Below are positions 7,784 to 16,673 of a stretch of DNA of 64,000 nucleotides, in pieces. The notes under the pieces were generated by a model that saw nothing but the letters and a program-made list of their open reading frames with translations, made no database searches and was not told the origin of the DNA. Position 1 is the first letter of the stretch. Each line of letters opens with the position of its first letter. The translations under genes were made by a program, and so were the position numbers. The DNA lies in the NCBI RefSeq assembly GCF_016908275.1, contig NZ_JAFBDN010000005.1:1-64000 (forward strand). The letters are read 5' to 3'. Source of the DNA: Periweissella beninensis (lineage in GTDB: Bacteria > Bacillota > Bacilli > Lactobacillales > Lactobacillaceae).

Positions 7784-9817
7784 ATGACAACAAACGATAA
7801 ATTTTATATTACAACGCCGATTTATTACCCCTCTGGTAAATTACAACTAGGTAACTCATATACAACGGTATTGGCTGATGCCGCCGCTCGTTATAATCGT
7901 TTACTTGGTAAAGAAACTTATTTTTTAACTGGTACTGATGAGCATGGCTTAAAAATTGAGCAAAAAGCAGCAGAATTAGGCAAGACACCTCAAGGTTATG
8001 TTGATGAAATGGCCCAACAGTTTAAAGATTTGTGGCAATTGATGGATATCTCATATGATCAATTTATCCGCACCACTGATGCTATGCATGAAAAGGCTGT
8101 CCAACAAATTTTTGAACAATTATTAGCCCAAGGCGACATCTATAAAGGAGCCTATGAAGGTTGGTATTCCGTTTCAGATGAAGAATACTTTACCGAATCA
8201 CAGTTAGCGGAAGTTTATCGAGATGCTGATGGTAATGTGATTGGTGGGAAAGCACCATCGGGCCATGAAGTAGAATTAGTTAAAGAAGAGTCATATTTCT
8301 TCAAAATGAGTAAATATGCGGATTGGTTATTGGACTACTATCAAAAGCATCCCGACTTCATTCAACCAGATGCACGGATGAACGAAATGATTAATAACTT
8401 TATCAAACCAGGCCTTGAAGATTTAGCGGTTACGCGTACTTCGTTTAACTGGGGTGTTAAAGTGCCATCTGATCCTAAACATGTTGTGTATGTTTGGATT
8501 GATGCGTTGGCTAACTATATTACGGCCTTGGGGTACGGTAGTGCTGATCAAACGTTATTTGAAAAGTTTTGGCCAGCTAATGTCCATCTTGTTGGTAAGG
8601 AAATTGTTCGCTTCCACACCATTTATTGGCCAATTGTATTACATGCTTTAGGGCTACCACTTCCCGATCAAATTGTAGGGCATGGTTGGTTAGTGATGAA
8701 AGACGGTAAAATGTCGAAGTCTAAGGGAAATGTGATCTATCCAGATGTCTTAGTTGAGCGCTATGGCTTAGATGCTGTCCGTTATTATTTATTAAAAGCA
8801 ATGCCATTTGGTAATGACGGGGTGTTCACACCAGAAGACTTCATTGGTAAGTTAAATTATGACCTAGCCAATGATTTGGGTAACTTGTTGAATCGGACCG
8901 TCGCCATGATTAATAAATACCAAGATGGTCACATTCCAGCTTTAGCCAGTGGGACCACTGAGTATGATGCTGACTTAGCTCAAGTGGCCACGGCAACGAT
9001 TGCTGAGTTTAATGCACAGATGGCACAAATTAGGACTGCTGATGCGCTTAGCACAGTTTGGAAATTAATTGCCCGGGCAAATAAGTACATTGATGAAACA
9101 GAACCTTGGGTATTAGCTAAGCAAGGAGCAAGTGCTGAGCTAGCCGATGTGATGGCGCATTTAGCTGCTAGTTTACGGATCGTAGCTATCCTATTACAAC
9201 CATTTATGACGCATGCACCAAAACAAATCTTTGCACAACTGGGCTTTGATCCAGCCGCAATGCAAATTGCCGGGTTAGCCTTTGCGGACTTACCTGCTAA
9301 CGCGCAAGTTGTTAAAAAGGGTGAGCCAATTTTCCCTCGACGTGATGCCGATGCCGAAATTGCCTTTGTTGCGGGCTTACTTACTAAATCAGATAAAAAG
9401 AAGGGACGTGCAGTGATGGAAGATGCCAAACAAGCAGAGACAACACCGTTTGATCCAAGTAAAACTGAATTAGTATCAACCAAGGATGCCCAAATTGAGT
9501 ATGCCGATTTTGACAAGGTTGAGCTAAAAGTGGCTGAAATTATTGAAGTCCAAGAAGTACCTAAATCAGATAAACTATTACAGTTCCGTTTGAATGCTGG
9601 TGACAAGGATGATCGACAAATTCTTTCAGGAATTAAGAAGTGGTATCCAGACTTTGAAAACCTCGTAGGTAAAAAAGTTGTGATTGTTGCTAACATGAAG
9701 TCACGTAAAATGATGGGTCGGTTATCACAAGGAATGATCTTATCAGCTGAACATGGGGATGCAGTGCAACTTACGATTTTACCAGATACAATGGTTCCAG
9801 GTAGTGAAATCGCCTAA
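7784..9817 (+). CDS. metG: Methionyl-tRNA synthetase
   Basis: A 677-residue class I synthetase charging tRNA-Met. The N-terminal Rossmann domain begins [20 protein letters not shown], where the HIGH signature is replaced by QLGN; this variant is usual in lactobacilli. The second signature [10 protein letters not shown] is intact. The anticodon-binding helical domain spans about residues 370-530, and a C-terminal OB-fold tRNA-binding domain ([17 protein letters not shown] to the end) supports dimerisation. The CP region lacks zinc-binding cysteines. A GGAAAGGAAG ribosome site precedes the ATG. It heads the metG-tatD-rnmV-rsmA order that is common near oriC in Bacillota, with an SGNH hydrolase inserted. 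Confidence 0.97.
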   Translation: MTTNDKFYITTPIYYPSGKLQLGNSYTTVLADAAARYNRLLGKETYFLTGTDEHGLKIEQKAAELGKTPQGYVDEMAQQFKDLWQLMDISYDQFIRTTDAMHEKAVQQIFEQLLAQGDIYKGAYEGWYSVSDEEYFTESQLAEVYRDADGNVIGGKAPSGHEVELVKEESYFFKMSKYADWLLDYYQKHPDFIQPDARMNEMINNFIKPGLEDLAVTRTSFNWGVKVPSDPKHVVYVWIDALANYITALGYGSADQTLFEKFWPANVHLVGKEIVRFHTIYWPIVLHALGLPLPDQIVGHGWLVMKDGKMSKSKGNVIYPDVLVERYGLDAVRYYLLKAMPFGNDGVFTPEDFIGKLNYDLANDLGNLLNRTVAMINKYQDGHIPALASGTTEYDADLAQVATATIAEFNAQMAQIRTADALSTVWKLIARANKYIDETEPWVLAKQGASAELADVMAHLAASLRIVAILLQPFMTHAPKQIFAQLGFDPAAMQIAGLAFADLPANAQVVKKGEPIFPRRDADAEIAFVAGLLTKSDKKKGRAVMEDAKQAETTPFDPSKTELVSTKDAQIEYADFDKVELKVAEIIEVQEVPKSDKLLQFRLNAGDKDDRQILSGIKKWYPDFENLVGKKVVIVANMKSRKMMGRLSQGMILSAEHGDAVQLTILPDTMVPGSEIA

Positions 9818-9866
9818 GCCTTGGTAGAAATGAAAAATTGTCCAAATAAGTAATTAGCTAATTAAG

Positions 9867-9912
9867 AAGGCGATTTGACACCACTCTCTTTTGAGTAGTG
9901 TCAAATCGCCTT
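9867..9912 (+). terminator. Long hairpin after metG
   Basis: A 20-bp stem with one mismatch (AAGGCGATTTGACACC paired to its complement ending CAAATCGCCTT) with a 6-base loop. The following bases are only moderately T-rich, so it may act as a terminator or as an RNA-processing/stability hairpin. Confidence 0.65.
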
Positions 9913-9948
9913 ATCTATTTATGCAAACTGTAAGTAAAGAGGGTAAAG

Positions 9949-10509
9949 ATGCTTAGAATCTTATTATTAGGGGATAGTTTATTGGCACGCTATGAAGGGG
10001 CCAAACAACCGATGATTAATTATCAGTTGGGTGTTTTAAATCCGGATGTAGTAATTGATAACTGGGCGCTAGCAGGTCAAACTTCAGCTGATGTTTTAAA
10101 TCAGTTAAAGCAGACTAGCATTCGTAAAAAATATGATAAAGTCTGTTTGTTGATTGGAACCAATGATGCCCGGTATCAAACGATTAAGCCGGTTAACTTT
10201 GCGGAAAATTTACTAGCAATTACAACTTATCTAACTGATTTTTCCGTGATTTTAATTACGCCACCGCCAGTTGATGAAAGTAAACAGCGGCCAAAACGAA
10301 CCAATGCTAATTTACGGCAATATGGTAAAATAGTAAGTGAACTTGCAGATAAGCACCAATATCAGTTAATTGATTTGTATCACTTGTTCCATCGTCAAAC
10401 CAATTGGTTAGAATTATTAAAAGGACAACTAGATGACGGTCTTCACTTTGGTGAGACTGGCTATAAATTACTAGCGACTGCGATAAATACACAAATACAA
10501 CTAAGATAA
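9949..10509 (+). CDS. SGNH/GDSL hydrolase
   Basis: A 186-residue esterase-type protein without a signal peptide, so probably cytosolic. The blocks are LLLGDSLLARYEG with nucleophile S10, a Gly near position 43, GTNDARY with oxyanion Asn72, and DDGLHFGETGY with D163 and H166 completing the triad. It resembles the small TesA/YpmR-like SGNH hydrolases. It stops 14 bp before tatD, and GTGAGGAAAA between them serves tatD, so the two are likely co-transcribed. The acyl substrate is unknown. Confidence 0.88.
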   Translation: MLRILLLGDSLLARYEGAKQPMINYQLGVLNPDVVIDNWALAGQTSADVLNQLKQTSIRKKYDKVCLLIGTNDARYQTIKPVNFAENLLAITTYLTDFSVILITPPPVDESKQRPKRTNANLRQYGKIVSELADKHQYQLIDLYHLFHRQTNWLELLKGQLDDGLHFGETGYKLLATAINTQIQLR

Positions 10510-10523
10510 AGTGAGGAAAAAAG

Positions 10524-11330
10524 ATGCCAATATATGATCCAACCAAAATGCCAGCAGATAGTTTTGATACGCACACTCATTTGAATGATGATTCATTATT
10601 TGAGGAATTAGCCGCGTATGTTGGGCGGGCCCATGAATTTCGGGTAATGGAAATGAATGTCGTGGGATATGACGGAATTGGTAACCAACGGGCGCTTGAA
10701 ATTGCCCATCAATACGCTGGCATTAATGCGATTTTAGGTTTTCAACCGGAAGATGCAAAATTATTCAGTGCCGATGAAGCAGCGCTTTTAAAAAGCCAGA
10801 TTAGTGACCCGGCAGTGGTTGGCTTGGGCGAAATGGGGCTAGACTATTATTGGGACACTTCAACTAAAAAGCAACAATGGGATGCTTTTGAACAACAACT
10901 AGCTTGGGCAAAAGAGTTTAATAAGCCGGTAACAATTCATGCTAGAGATGCCATGGATGATGTCTACAGTATTCTAAAAAATGCTGATGTTAGTACGATT
11001 GGTGGCGTTATGCATAGTTTTACTGGGAATGCTAGCGAAGCTGAAAAATTTCTTGATTTGGGGATGCATGTCTCATTTAGTGGTATTGTAACCTTTAAAA
11101 ATGCGAAAGAAATTCAAGCAGCTGCACAAGTAGTACCCATGGAACGGTTATTAGTCGAAACGGATGCCCCATATTTGGCCCCCACTCCATTACGTGGTAA
11201 ACAAAACGAACCAGCGTTTGTTAAGTATGTTGTTGATGGCTTAGCTGCGGTACTAGGTCTTGATCCCCAAGAGGTTGCGCAACAAACAACTGCAAATGCG
11301 CGACAATTATGGAGTATTCAGCATGACTAG
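10524..11330 (+). CDS. tatD: TatD family metal-dependent deoxyribonuclease
   Basis: A 268-residue TIM-barrel hydrolase. The metal-binding features are DTHTHLND (H17, H19), GEMGLDYY (bridging Glu), IHARDA, HSFTG and VETDAPYLAP near the C-terminus. The family acts as a 3'-5' exonuclease on DNA and takes part in repair. The gene overlaps rnmV by 8 bp, the conserved tatD-rnmV-rsmA coupling of Bacillota. Confidence 0.94.
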   Translation: MPIYDPTKMPADSFDTHTHLNDDSLFEELAAYVGRAHEFRVMEMNVVGYDGIGNQRALEIAHQYAGINAILGFQPEDAKLFSADEAALLKSQISDPAVVGLGEMGLDYYWDTSTKKQQWDAFEQQLAWAKEFNKPVTIHARDAMDDVYSILKNADVSTIGGVMHSFTGNASEAEKFLDLGMHVSFSGIVTFKNAKEIQAAAQVVPMERLLVETDAPYLAPTPLRGKQNEPAFVKYVVDGLAAVLGLDPQEVAQQTTANARQLWSIQHD

Positions 11331-11880
11331 GATCCAAGAAGTGATTGTTGTTGAAGGTAAAGATGATACTTTGCAACTTAAAAAAGCAGTGGATGCTGAT
11401 ACAATTGAGACAAATGGTTCTGCTGTTTCACGTGAAACATTAGCACAAATTAAAATGATTGCCCAAAAGCGAGGGATAATTATTTTTACTGACCCGGATT
11501 TTAATGGTGAACGCATTCGCAAGATTGTGAGTGCTGCTGTTCCGAATGCTAAACACGCCTTTATTAAGCGACAAGATGGCGTGCCAAGGACGGCAGGTGG
11601 CAGCCTTGGCGTTGAACATGCGAGTGTTACTACGATTCGTGAAGCCTTAGCGAACCTTTATCAAGAAAGTAGTGCAGCACCACAGGTGATTACGCAACAT
11701 GATTTGTTAGAAGCTCAATTGATTGGGCATCAAGCAGCCCGGATGCGCCGTGAACAATTGGGCCAAAAGTTACAGATTGGCTATAGTAATGCCAAACAAT
11801 TATTAAAACGATTACAAATGTTTGAAATTCAAAAAAGTGAATTTTTAGCAGCGATTAGCGAAATTGATCGAGGAGAATAA
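11323..11880 (+). CDS. rnmV: Ribonuclease M5 (5S rRNA maturase)
   Basis: About 185 residues. An N-terminal Toprim domain carries VVEGKDDTLQL and FTDPDFNGERIRK, the acidic metal-binding residues of RNase M5. The enzyme trims 5S rRNA precursor, and a 5S gene lies at the window start. The start is ATG 11323, 5 codons before VIVVEGKDD; longer frames upstream lie within tatD. The coding sequence contains a perfect parS palindrome at 11424-11439. The gene almost abuts rsmA (1 bp). Confidence 0.94.
   Translation: MTRIQEVIVVEGKDDTLQLKKAVDADTIETNGSAVSRETLAQIKMIAQKRGIIIFTDPDFNGERIRKIVSAAVPNAKHAFIKRQDGVPRTAGGSLGVEHASVTTIREALANLYQESSAAPQVITQHDLLEAQLIGHQAARMRREQLGQKLQIGYSNAKQLLKRLQMFEIQKSEFLAAISEIDRGE
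11424..11439. promoter_or_regulatory. parS: parS centromere-like site
   Basis: TGTTTCACGTGAAACA is a perfect 16-bp palindrome equal to the canonical Bacillota parS bound by ParB/Spo0J. It lies inside rnmV, where it encodes AVSRE plus flanking bases, and about 33 kb from parA-parB in this window. parS sites inside coding genes near oriC are normal in Bacillota. Confidence 0.92.
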
Positions 11881-11881
11881 C

Positions 11882-12772
11882 ATGACACCAGAATATCCAG
11901 AAATTGCAACACCGGTTCGGACGCAAGCAATTATGAATCAATATGGGATTGCTACCAAAAAAAGTTTAGGGCAAAACTTTTTAACTGATCTCAATATCTT
12001 ACGAAATATTGTGGCCGCTGCCGAACTTGGCCCTGACGATGATGTCGTCGAAATTGGCCCCGGAATTGGTGCTTTAACAGAGCAATTAGCTAAGAATGCA
12101 CATCAGGTTTTGGCATTTGAAATTGATGATCGGTTAATTCCAGTATTAGCTGATACTTTAAGCCCTTATAAAAATGTTAAAATTTTACAGCAAGATATTT
12201 TAAAAACAGATTTACCAACGACTTTAGCTCAAGAATTACCCGGTAATGGGCCTAAAAAGCTCGTTGCTAATTTACCATATTACATTACAACACCAATCCT
12301 GATGAATGTGTTACAAAGCGGAGTGGCGTTGACTAACATTGTGGTTATGATGCAAAAAGAGGTGGCTGAGCGATTAGCAGCAAAGCCTGGGACAAAAGAA
12401 TATGGTTCATTATCAATCATTGTGCAGTATCGAATGAATGCCGAGATTGCTTTTATCGTGCCCAAAACAGCCTTTGTACCACAACCAAATGTGGACTCAG
12501 CGATTGTTAAATTAACTGAGCGAGAGCCATTAACAGTCATGCCGTTTGATGAAAAAGCTTTCTTTAAGTTTGTTAAAGGTAGTTTTGTGCATCGGCGGAA
12601 GAGCTACTGGAACAATCTGTTAGTCTTGTTTGGTAAAAGTGATGATACGAAAGCAAAAATTACAGCGGCCTTAGCAGAATGTGCAGTTGATCCTAAAATT
12701 CGAGCTGAAAGGTTAGACTTACGGCAGTTTATTACGTTAACAAATGCTTTTCATGCGCAAGGGCTAATTTAA
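11882..12772 (+). CDS. rsmA: 16S rRNA (adenine1518/1519-N6) dimethyltransferase
   Basis: About 296 residues of the KsgA/Dim1 family, dimethylating two adjacent adenines in the 16S 3' hairpin during 30S maturation. The motifs are KSLGQNFLTD, the SAM loop EIGPGIGALTEQLA, FEIDDRL, and the catalytic NLPYYITTP (motif IV). The C-terminal domain contains VHRRKSYWNNL. ATG 11882 has GAGGAG just upstream; the longer frame from TTG 11864 lies within rnmV and is not preferred. Confidence 0.96.
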   Translation: MTPEYPEIATPVRTQAIMNQYGIATKKSLGQNFLTDLNILRNIVAAAELGPDDDVVEIGPGIGALTEQLAKNAHQVLAFEIDDRLIPVLADTLSPYKNVKILQQDILKTDLPTTLAQELPGNGPKKLVANLPYYITTPILMNVLQSGVALTNIVVMMQKEVAERLAAKPGTKEYGSLSIIVQYRMNAEIAFIVPKTAFVPQPNVDSAIVKLTEREPLTVMPFDEKAFFKFVKGSFVHRRKSYWNNLLVLFGKSDDTKAKITAALAECAVDPKIRAERLDLRQFITLTNAFHAQGLI

Positions 12773-12823
12773 ATTTAATCAAGGTATTGTATAATTAGGT
12801 TATTACGTAGAAGGAGAAAATAG

Positions 12824-13813
12824 ATGGCAATTTTAGTTTTAGGTGGTGCTGGTTATATTGGTTCGCATATGGTTGATCAATTAGTTGCTAATCAGCAAAA
12901 AGTAGTAGTTGTTGATAATTTACTAACCGGTCATCGGCAAGCAATTCCAACCGAGGTGCCGTTTTATCAAGTTGATATTCGGGACAAAGCGGCCCTAAGT
13001 GCTGTTTTTGAGCAAGAAGAGATTGAAGCAGTCGTTCACTTTGCGGCATCATCAATTGTGCCTGAATCAATGGAAAATCCTTTAAAATATTTCGATAATA
13101 ACACTGGGGGGATGATTACTCTATTAGAAGTAATGCATGAACATGGTGTTAAAAAAATTGTCTTTTCATCCACGGCAGCAACCTATGGCATTCCCCAACA
13201 AGTGCCAATTAAAGAAGACGATCCGCAACAACCAATTAATCCATACGGTGAATCTAAGTTACAAATGGAACATATGATGCATTGGGCTGACCTAGCTTAT
13301 GGAATTAAATGGGTTGCTTTACGGTACTTTAACGTTGCGGGTGCTAAACCTGATGGGTCAATTGGTGAAAATCATGGGCCAGAAACACATTTGGTGCCAA
13401 TTATCTTGCAAGTGGCGGCTGGTAAACGAGATAAAATTATGATGTTTGGTGATGATTATGCCACTCCAGATGGCTTTAATGTGCGCGATTATGTGCACGT
13501 TGTCGATCTCGTGACAGCCCATATTTTAGCCTTAGACTATCTTGCCAAAGGGAATGATAGTAATCAATTTAATTTAGGCTCATCAACTGGTTTTTCAGTG
13601 AAGGAAATAGTAGAAGCGGCTCGCATTGCGACTGGTCATCCTATTCCAGCTGAAATTGGCCCACGGCGTCAAGGTGATCCAGATACTTTGATTGCGGCTT
13701 CGGATAAAGCACGTGCTGTATTAGGTTGGACACCGCAGTATGATGATGTCACTGAAATCATCAAAACGGCATGGACCTGGGTACAAAAACATCCGAATGG
13801 TTATCCTGATTAG
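12824..13813 (+). CDS. galE: UDP-glucose 4-epimerase
   Basis: A 329-residue extended short-chain dehydrogenase interconverting UDP-glucose and UDP-galactose. The NAD-binding [14 protein letters not shown] is at the N-terminus, the substrate/catalytic region reads [11 protein letters not shown] and the YGESK box gives the Tyr-Lys pair (YxxxK). RYFNVAGA and the C-terminal GDPDTLIA region are typical of GalE. AGAAGGAGAAA precedes ATG 12824, and TATAAT at 12790-12795 suggests its own promoter. It interrupts the usual rsmA-veg adjacency. Other galactose genes are absent from the window, so a role in cell-wall sugar supply is as likely as galactose use. Confidence 0.94.
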   Translation: MAILVLGGAGYIGSHMVDQLVANQQKVVVVDNLLTGHRQAIPTEVPFYQVDIRDKAALSAVFEQEEIEAVVHFAASSIVPESMENPLKYFDNNTGGMITLLEVMHEHGVKKIVFSSTAATYGIPQQVPIKEDDPQQPINPYGESKLQMEHMMHWADLAYGIKWVALRYFNVAGAKPDGSIGENHGPETHLVPIILQVAAGKRDKIMMFGDDYATPDGFNVRDYVHVVDLVTAHILALDYLAKGNDSNQFNLGSSTGFSVKEIVEAARIATGHPIPAEIGPRRQGDPDTLIAASDKARAVLGWTPQYDDVTEIIKTAWTWVQKHPNGYPD

Positions 13814-13836
13814 CTATATACTATCTGTTTCTTGAT

Positions 13837-13866
13837 TTGTCAAGATAAAAATGTTAAAATTATAAT
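13837..13866 (+). promoter_or_regulatory. veg promoter
   Basis: TTGTCA (13837-13842) and TATAAT (13861-13866) are separated by 18 bp, shortly before veg. In Bacillus veg has a very strong promoter. Confidence 0.65.
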
Positions 13867-13896
13867 TATCTTGCGAAGAAAGGTCAGGTGGATAAA

Positions 13897-14133
13897 ATGC
13901 CAAGCACATTAGCAAGTATAAAGAAGAAGTTAGATGCTCATCTTGGGCAGGAAATGACCGTCGTTGCGCAAGCCGGCCGCAAAAAAACGACTGAACGAAC
14001 AGGCGTTTTGCGGGAGACTTATCCAGCAGTTTTTGTTGTTGATTATGATAAAACACAAAGCTCAGTAGAAACTGTATCATATAGCTATACTGATATCTTA
14101 ACCCAAAATATTGAACTTTCTTTTGCGGATTAA
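13897..14133 (+). CDS. veg: Veg family protein
   Basis: A small protein of 78 residues reading STLASIKKKLDAHLGQEM, then a basic AGRKKTTERTG turn and an SH3-like beta-rich C-terminal half with YPAVFVVDYD. It matches the conserved Veg protein found downstream of rsmA in Bacillota; in B. subtilis Veg stimulates biofilm matrix expression by opposing SinR. ATG 13897 fits the AGGTGG ribosome site; a GTG at 13888 is the alternative. Confidence 0.9.
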   Translation: MPSTLASIKKKLDAHLGQEMTVVAQAGRKKTTERTGVLRETYPAVFVVDYDKTQSSVETVSYSYTDILTQNIELSFAD

Positions 14134-14310
14134 GTCGCCTTTAAGGCGTAACCTATCTACTTAGTATTAGTTAGCCAAATTATTGTTGCAAACAATTTGG
14201 TAGAACATATCGTATATGTAAAGCTTTTAAAATAAGGATATCAAAATGACAATTGGCAATTGGCAATGAATTAAGCTGATTGACAAAGTCATTGTTGAAA
14301 AAGATAGTGC

Positions 14311-14363
14311 AAAAACCTGAGCGGCCACAATTTTTATTGAATTGTGGTCGCTCAGGTTTTTTT
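14311..14363 (+). terminator. Terminator after veg
   Basis: A strong stem of about 20 bp (AAAACCTGAGCGGCCACAAT with its near-complement) and a T7 run. Between the veg stop and this hairpin, 14134-14310 shows short AT-rich repeats (CAATTGG twice) but no gene. Confidence 0.85.
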
Positions 14364-14461
14364 AATCAAGGATTTGTTGTCAAACGCTAGCCAAGGTTCC
14401 GATAATTAAGTATTACTTCTTAGCAGCTGTTGGGCGTAATCGTACTGGTTTTAGATAATTA

Positions 14462-14491
14462 GTGACAGCGGCAACTGATTTTTTGTATAAT
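14462..14491 (+). promoter_or_regulatory. ispE promoter
   Basis: GTGACA (14462-14467) and TATAAT (14486-14491) are 18 bp apart, followed by a leader of about 35 nt to the ispE start. It would drive ispE and the two crcB genes. Confidence 0.6.
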
Positions 14492-14529
14492 TTTAATATA
14501 AATGCGCCATAGTTGGCAGAAAGGGCGTC

Positions 14530-15390
14530 ATGAATATGCAGATTATTGAAAAAGCAGCTGCTAAAATTAATCTAAGTTTAGACACACCATTTAATCATGC
14601 CGATGGCAAACAAGAATGGCAAATGATAATGACCTCAGTTGATTTGGCGGACTATGTTACGATTGAAACTTTGGATCATACGATGCGCATTGAAGTGCTA
14701 AATGATACGGGCTTTTTACCAAATGATCGTCGTAATTTAGTTTATCAAGCAGCTAAGTTATTACAGAAAAGCTTTAAAATTAAACAAGGTGTAAAGATTT
14801 CAATCGAGAAGCATATCCCAGTTGCAGCCGGGTTAGGTGGCGGATCTAGCGACGCAGCTGCCGTGTTGCGGGGGTTGAATAAGCTATGGGACCTTAATTT
14901 AAGCTTGGCTCAATTAGCGATTTTGGGCTTGGATATTGATGCTGACGTGCCATATTGTGTGTACTCACAAACCGCCTATGTTCACGGAAAAGGTGAGAAG
15001 ATTGAATTACTCGAGAAGCTACCGACTGCGTGGGTTATTTTAGCTAAGCCCAATATTAGTGTTTCAACACCGTCTATTTTGAGACAAATCGATCATGCTA
15101 AATTAAAACATATTAATACGCCAAGGCTCAAGCAAGTAATTAATGATCAAGCATATCAACAAATGTATCAGTTAATGGGTAATGTGTTAGAACCGGTTAC
15201 TTGTCAACAGCATAATCAGATTATGCAGCTTAAAGAACGAATGCTAACTTATGGGGCAAACGTTGCGCAGATGAGTGGGACTGGACCGACAGTCTTTGGT
15301 ATTTGTGAGAAACAATCACGAGCGCAACGCGTGTATAATTCAATGAAGGGGTTTTGCCGTGAAACCTATTTAGTAAGAACATTAGGATAA
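14530..15390 (+). CDS. ispE: 4-diphosphocytidyl-2-C-methyl-D-erythritol kinase (IspE) family, probably orphan
   Basis: A 286-residue GHMP kinase. The N-terminal AAAKINLSLD and the ATP loop PVAAGLGGGSSDAAAVLRG are the IspE signatures, with a C-terminal MSGTGPTVFGI glycine box. IspE is the fourth step of the MEP isoprenoid route. The window also holds an HMG-CoA reductase, meaning a mevalonate route, and lactobacilli commonly keep ispE without the other MEP genes, so the true role may differ. It follows the veg region as in Bacillus and is 21 bp from crcB. The start is ATG 14530 (AAAGGG upstream); ATG 14536 is possible. Confidence 0.88.
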   Translation: MNMQIIEKAAAKINLSLDTPFNHADGKQEWQMIMTSVDLADYVTIETLDHTMRIEVLNDTGFLPNDRRNLVYQAAKLLQKSFKIKQGVKISIEKHIPVAAGLGGGSSDAAAVLRGLNKLWDLNLSLAQLAILGLDIDADVPYCVYSQTAYVHGKGEKIELLEKLPTAWVILAKPNISVSTPSILRQIDHAKLKHINTPRLKQVINDQAYQQMYQLMGNVLEPVTCQQHNQIMQLKERMLTYGANVAQMSGTGPTVFGICEKQSRAQRVYNSMKGFCRETYLVRTLG

Positions 15391-15411
15391 TGATCAATGG
15401 AGATGTAAAAC

Positions 15412-15789
15412 ATGTTTAAGGCACAAAATATCATTAGTATCGGTGTTTTTGCATTTTTTGGGGGAACACTCAGATACTTATTAGGTGAATGGTTAAGTTA
15501 TAACGGGACGATTCTCGTTAACTTGAGTGGGAGCTTTTTATTAGCGCTATTAACCTATTATGCGATTGCCAATAACCGTTGGCCAGAGTGGCTCACCGTC
15601 GGCTTAGGGACCGGCTTTGTCGGCTCGTATACGACATTTTCCACCTTTAATATTGATATGCTAAAGATGATTACACAAAACCAAGCTGGACTTTTGAGTT
15701 ACTTTCTTACGACGGTAATCGGTGGGCTTGGTTGTGCATTTTTAGGTTATCTGGTAGCCAAGCAATTTAATAAGCGAGAGCAGCGATGA
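15412..15789 (+). CDS. crcB1: Fluoride channel subunit 1 (Fluc/CrcB)
   Basis: A 125-residue protein with four membrane spans. The Fluc hallmarks are GGTLRYLLG near the N-terminus, NLSGSFLLALL with the polar-track Asn, and GFVGSYTTFSTFNID in the third span with the break that binds the central sodium. Fluc channels export fluoride passively and act as dual-topology dimers. The stop overlaps the next crcB by ATGA. No fluoride riboswitch was recognised upstream; expression probably comes from the ispE promoter. Confidence 0.92.
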   Translation: MFKAQNIISIGVFAFFGGTLRYLLGEWLSYNGTILVNLSGSFLLALLTYYAIANNRWPEWLTVGLGTGFVGSYTTFSTFNIDMLKMITQNQAGLLSYFLTTVIGGLGCAFLGYLVAKQFNKREQR

Positions 15790-16142
15790 TATTAATGATT
15801 GGATTAGGGGCAGCCGTGGGGTCAATTATCCGCTATGTGTTAACCCAGATCGTGAAGCAAAAGCAAAAAACAGTCTTTCCGTTAGCGACCTTTGTGATTA
15901 ATTTGAGTGGTAGTTTTTTACTAGGGATGTTGCTAGGCCTAAATAGTACCCCAGTGGTTTATAAAATTTTTGGCACGGGCTTAATTGGTGGCTATACGAC
16001 ATTTTCCACCTTTAATACCGAAATTATATTACTTAAAAATAGTGACCAACCGAAAATGGCAATGGCCTATCTGCTAAGTAGTTATCTCGGTGGCGGTTTG
16101 CTAGCCATAATTGGTTGGCAGTTAGGTAAACTATTAGGCTAA
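15786..16142 (+). CDS. crcB2: Fluoride channel subunit 2 (Fluc/CrcB)
   Basis: A 118-residue paralogue of the preceding gene with the same plan: AAVGSIIRYVLT, NLSGSFLLGMLLG and GLIGGYTTFSTFNTE. Paired crcB genes usually make an antiparallel heterodimer in which each subunit has fixed topology; here the basic loop after span 1 (KQKQK) in this subunit but not in the first fits opposite orientation. It starts within the crcB1 stop codon, giving tight translational coupling. Confidence 0.92.
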   Translation: MILMIGLGAAVGSIIRYVLTQIVKQKQKTVFPLATFVINLSGSFLLGMLLGLNSTPVVYKIFGTGLIGGYTTFSTFNTEIILLKNSDQPKMAMAYLLSSYLGGGLLAIIGWQLGKLLG

Positions 16143-16167
16143 GATAAATTGATTGATATATAAAAAA

Positions 16168-16233
16168 GCGGATTCATCAAGGACCAGTTAGTTACGTTTA
16201 GTGTTAAACGAGTGGTCTTTTTGATGCATCCGC
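16168..16233 (+). terminator. Large hairpin after crcB2
   Basis: A long imperfect stem starting GCGGATTCATCAA and closing with TTGATGCATCCGC around an inner loop that can also pair. It sits between the convergent crcB2 and DUF1304 genes and could stop transcription from both sides, although the T-runs are short. Confidence 0.6.
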
Positions 16234-16265
16234 TGTTTGCGTAGTAGGTAATGCCTAGCTAAATG

Positions 16266-16637
16266 TTATTTAAAAAGTAAGAGAGCTAGTAAGGCTAAAA
16301 TGGCCGGAGTTCCTTGCATTAAGATAATTTTAGGATTTTTGGCACTCAGAGCACCATAGACCGCTGCAATTACGACAAAAATAACAAAGAGTAGGCTACC
16401 GTAATAATGAATATTAGTAGGGAAGATAAACCGATTTATTAATAAACCAATCCCGATAAAGCCATTATATAAGCCTTGGTTTTTCATCGCAATTTGCGCA
16501 TTGGGTAATTGTGTGTAGGTTAAGGGCATCGAAAAAGCTTGGGCGAGTTTGGTTGGTGATCCAAACATTTCAAGGAACATAATACCTAATGCTTCCAGTG
16601 CCACGATCGTAACTAAAATTGTTGAAATTAATGACAT
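16266..16637 (-). CDS. DUF1304 family membrane protein
   Basis: About 123 residues with four hydrophobic spans: TILVTIVALEALGIMFLEMF, a middle pair around GLYNGFIGIGLL and LLFVIFVVIAAVYGAL, and a C-terminal AILALLALLLF. The segment AMKNQGLYNGF is the conserved core of DUF1304, a family of unknown function. I chose ATG 16637 because AAAGGAAA lies just before it; the frame upstream runs into the promoter palindrome. It is divergent from a MarR-family regulator and shares a 26-bp palindrome with it, so it is probably controlled by that regulator. Confidence 0.85.
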   Translation of the reverse strand: MSLISTILVTIVALEALGIMFLEMFGSPTKLAQAFSMPLTYTQLPNAQIAMKNQGLYNGFIGIGLLINRFIFPTNIHYYGSLLFVIFVVIAAVYGALSAKNPKIILMQGTPAILALLALLLFK

Positions 16638-16673
16638 AAATAAGTTTCCTTTACATGAATAATTGTTAATGTT

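Noticed and set aside
7784-7880. Apparent loss of the HIGH motif in MetG (QLGN)
   Set aside because: To my knowledge this variant is usual in Lactobacillaceae MetG and the KMSKS loop is intact, so it is not a defect.
9069-9080. TTGCCCGGGCAA palindrome in metG as a Noc-binding site
   Set aside because: The Bacillus Nbs core is TTTCCCGGGAAA; two arms differ, and a single such palindrome can occur by chance in coding DNA.
8980-9696. 238-codon minus-strand frame inside metG
   Set aside because: Opposite-strand shadow of a well-conserved gene; serine/alanine-rich and without motifs.
14412-14596. Minus-strand frame ending LKPVRLRPTAAKK before ispE
   Set aside because: About 60 codons, overlaps the ispE start and promoter, and has no clear start or family likeness; probably chance.
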